A DNA stretch of 6,944 bases from the NCBI GenBank assembly GCA_005779525.1, contig SXIZ01000304.1:1-6944 (forward strand). The letters are read 5' to 3'. Position 1 is the stretch's first letter. Every line of letters starts with the position of its first letter. This stretch comes from Methylococcaceae bacterium (GTDB taxonomy: Bacteria > Pseudomonadota > Gammaproteobacteria > Methylococcales > Methylomonadaceae). The notes under the pieces are model-generated. The model searched no databases. It saw only the letters and a list, made by a program, of their open reading frames with translations, and was not told where the DNA came from. Both the position numbers and the translations under genes were made by a program. Positions 6,071 through 6,944 of the stretch are shown here, one piece after another.

Positions 6071-6944
6071 CTAGGGATACAAAGCCACCGTTAACAACCC
6101 CAAGGCTTCATCATATCCCTGCATCAGATTCATCACTTGTACCGCCTGACCTGCCGCACCTTTGACGAGATTATCAATCACTGACAGGATGACGACAGTA
6201 TTCCCTTGCTGTGGTCTATGCACTGCGATTTGGCATTGGTTGCTGCCACGAACGTTGCGGGTATCGGCGTGCGCTCCGGCGGGCAAAATGTCAACGAATT
6301 GCTCTTGCGCATAACGTTGCTCATACAATGCTTGTAAATCGATACTCTCGGCACTTACCTGAGCGTAGAGGGTCGCATGTATGCCGCGAATCATCGGCGT
6401 TAAATGCGGGACAAAGGTTAGTCCGATGGGGTGCTGCGCAACTTTTGACAGGCCTTGGGTAATTTCGGGTAAATGGCGGTGACCGGAGACGGAATAGGCT
6501 TTAAAACTTTCGCCAGCCTCACTCATCAAGGTTGCCAGTTCCGCTTTGCGCCCAGCACCGCTGACGCCTGATTTAACATCCGCAATTAAGTGTTGGGTAT
6601 CCACTAAACCCTGTTCGATCAACGGTAAAAAACCGAGTTGTACTGCCGTGGGGTAGCAGCCAGGGCAGGCAACGAGTTGGGCTTTTTTGATGGCGTCGCG
6701 ATTAATTTCCGGTAAACCGTATACTGCAGATGCCACTAGATCCGGGCAGGCATGGGTCATACCGTACCAATGTTCCCAGCTTTGCACATCCTGTAATCTA
6801 AAATCTGCGGATAAATCAATGACCTTGACGCCTTTGGCTAAGAGTGTTTCCGCCATTTGCATGGCTGTGCCATTGGGGGTCGCAAAAAACACGACTTCGC
6901 ATTCGCTTAAGCGCTCAACATCTGGAACGGTAAAGGGTAAAGCC
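6071..6944 (-). CDS. argC: N-acetyl-gamma-glutamyl-phosphate reductase (N-terminus outside window)
   Basis: ArgC carries out the third step of arginine synthesis, the NADPH-dependent reduction of N-acetylglutamyl 5-phosphate to the semialdehyde, in the cytoplasm. The frame stays open to the window edge. The GTG at 6892 is an internal valine codon (ECEVVFFATPNGTAM), not a start. 290 residues are present, against about 340 for type 1 ArgC; only the first 50 or so, with the GASGYTG dinucleotide-binding loop, are missing. Visible motifs are FFATPNGTAM, VIDLSADFRL, YGLPEINR, the active-site ACPGCYPTA with the catalytic Cys encoded at 6656-6658, SGVSGAGRK, the conserved SVSGHRHLPEI, FVPHLTPMIRGIHATLY and NLVKGAAGQAVQ. 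All are intact. The protein ends LYP, a common ArgC C-terminus. It converges with the YcnI-like gene and has no other arg gene in view. Confidence 0.97.
   Translation of the reverse strand, partial: ALPFTVPDVERLSECEVVFFATPNGTAMQMAETLLAKGVKVIDLSADFRLQDVQSWEHWYGMTHACPDLVASAVYGLPEINRDAIKKAQLVACPGCYPTAVQLGFLPLIEQGLVDTQHLIADVKSGVSGAGRKAELATLMSEAGESFKAYSVSGHRHLPEITQGLSKVAQHPIGLTFVPHLTPMIRGIHATLYAQVSAESIDLQALYEQRYAQEQFVDILPAGAHADTRNVRGSNQCQIAVHRPQQGNTVVILSVIDNLVKGAAGQAVQVMNLMQGYDEALGLLTVALYP

Noticed and set aside
6211..6462. + strand open frame of 83 codons within argC
   Set aside because: It is antisense to conserved ArgC motifs and shows no independent coding evidence.

Overview
The window looks like ordinary chromosome from a free-living, motile Gram-negative bacterium, most likely a gammaproteobacterium. 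The evidence is a proton-translocating transhydrogenase beta subunit, a membrane chemoreceptor, a periplasmic L,D-transpeptidase with a signal peptide, and a type 1 ArgC. Base composition looks moderate and even, with no visible transfer boundary. The genus cannot be fixed from the sequence alone.

Layout from left to right. Bases 1-726 are the 3' end of pntB (+). Bases 727-840 are a convergent gap with two hairpins. Bases 841-2952 are a 703-residue methyl-accepting chemotaxis protein (-). Bases 2953-3244 are a divergent promoter region. Bases 3245-4402 are an L,D-transpeptidase (+) with a LysM-like domain and a proline/alanine-rich tail. Bases 4403-4971 are a long gap holding a strong hairpin and a perfect 18-bp palindrome. 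Bases 4972-5889 are a secreted protein (+) with features resembling the YcnI/DUF1775 family, including a predicted mature N-terminal histidine. Bases 5890-6070 are a convergent gap with an intrinsic terminator and a second strong hairpin. Bases 6071-6944 are the 3' part of argC (-).

The genes do not form one operon. They alternate in strand and have separate jobs: NADPH supply (PntB), sensing (MCP), peptidoglycan cross-linking or lipoprotein anchoring (Ldt), a possible periplasmic metal protein, and arginine synthesis (ArgC). Arginine synthesis uses NADPH at the ArgC step, but the distance and opposite strands give no reason to link ArgC with PntB here.

I found no CRISPR array, transposon, tRNA, phage gene or toxin-antitoxin pair, and no convincing new multi-gene system. 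The item most worth follow-up is the secreted protein at 4972-5889, with its possible copper-binding N-terminus and long upstream region. Next are the hairpins without U-tracts at three gene ends, and the cysteine-flanked segment in the chemoreceptor's sensor domain.
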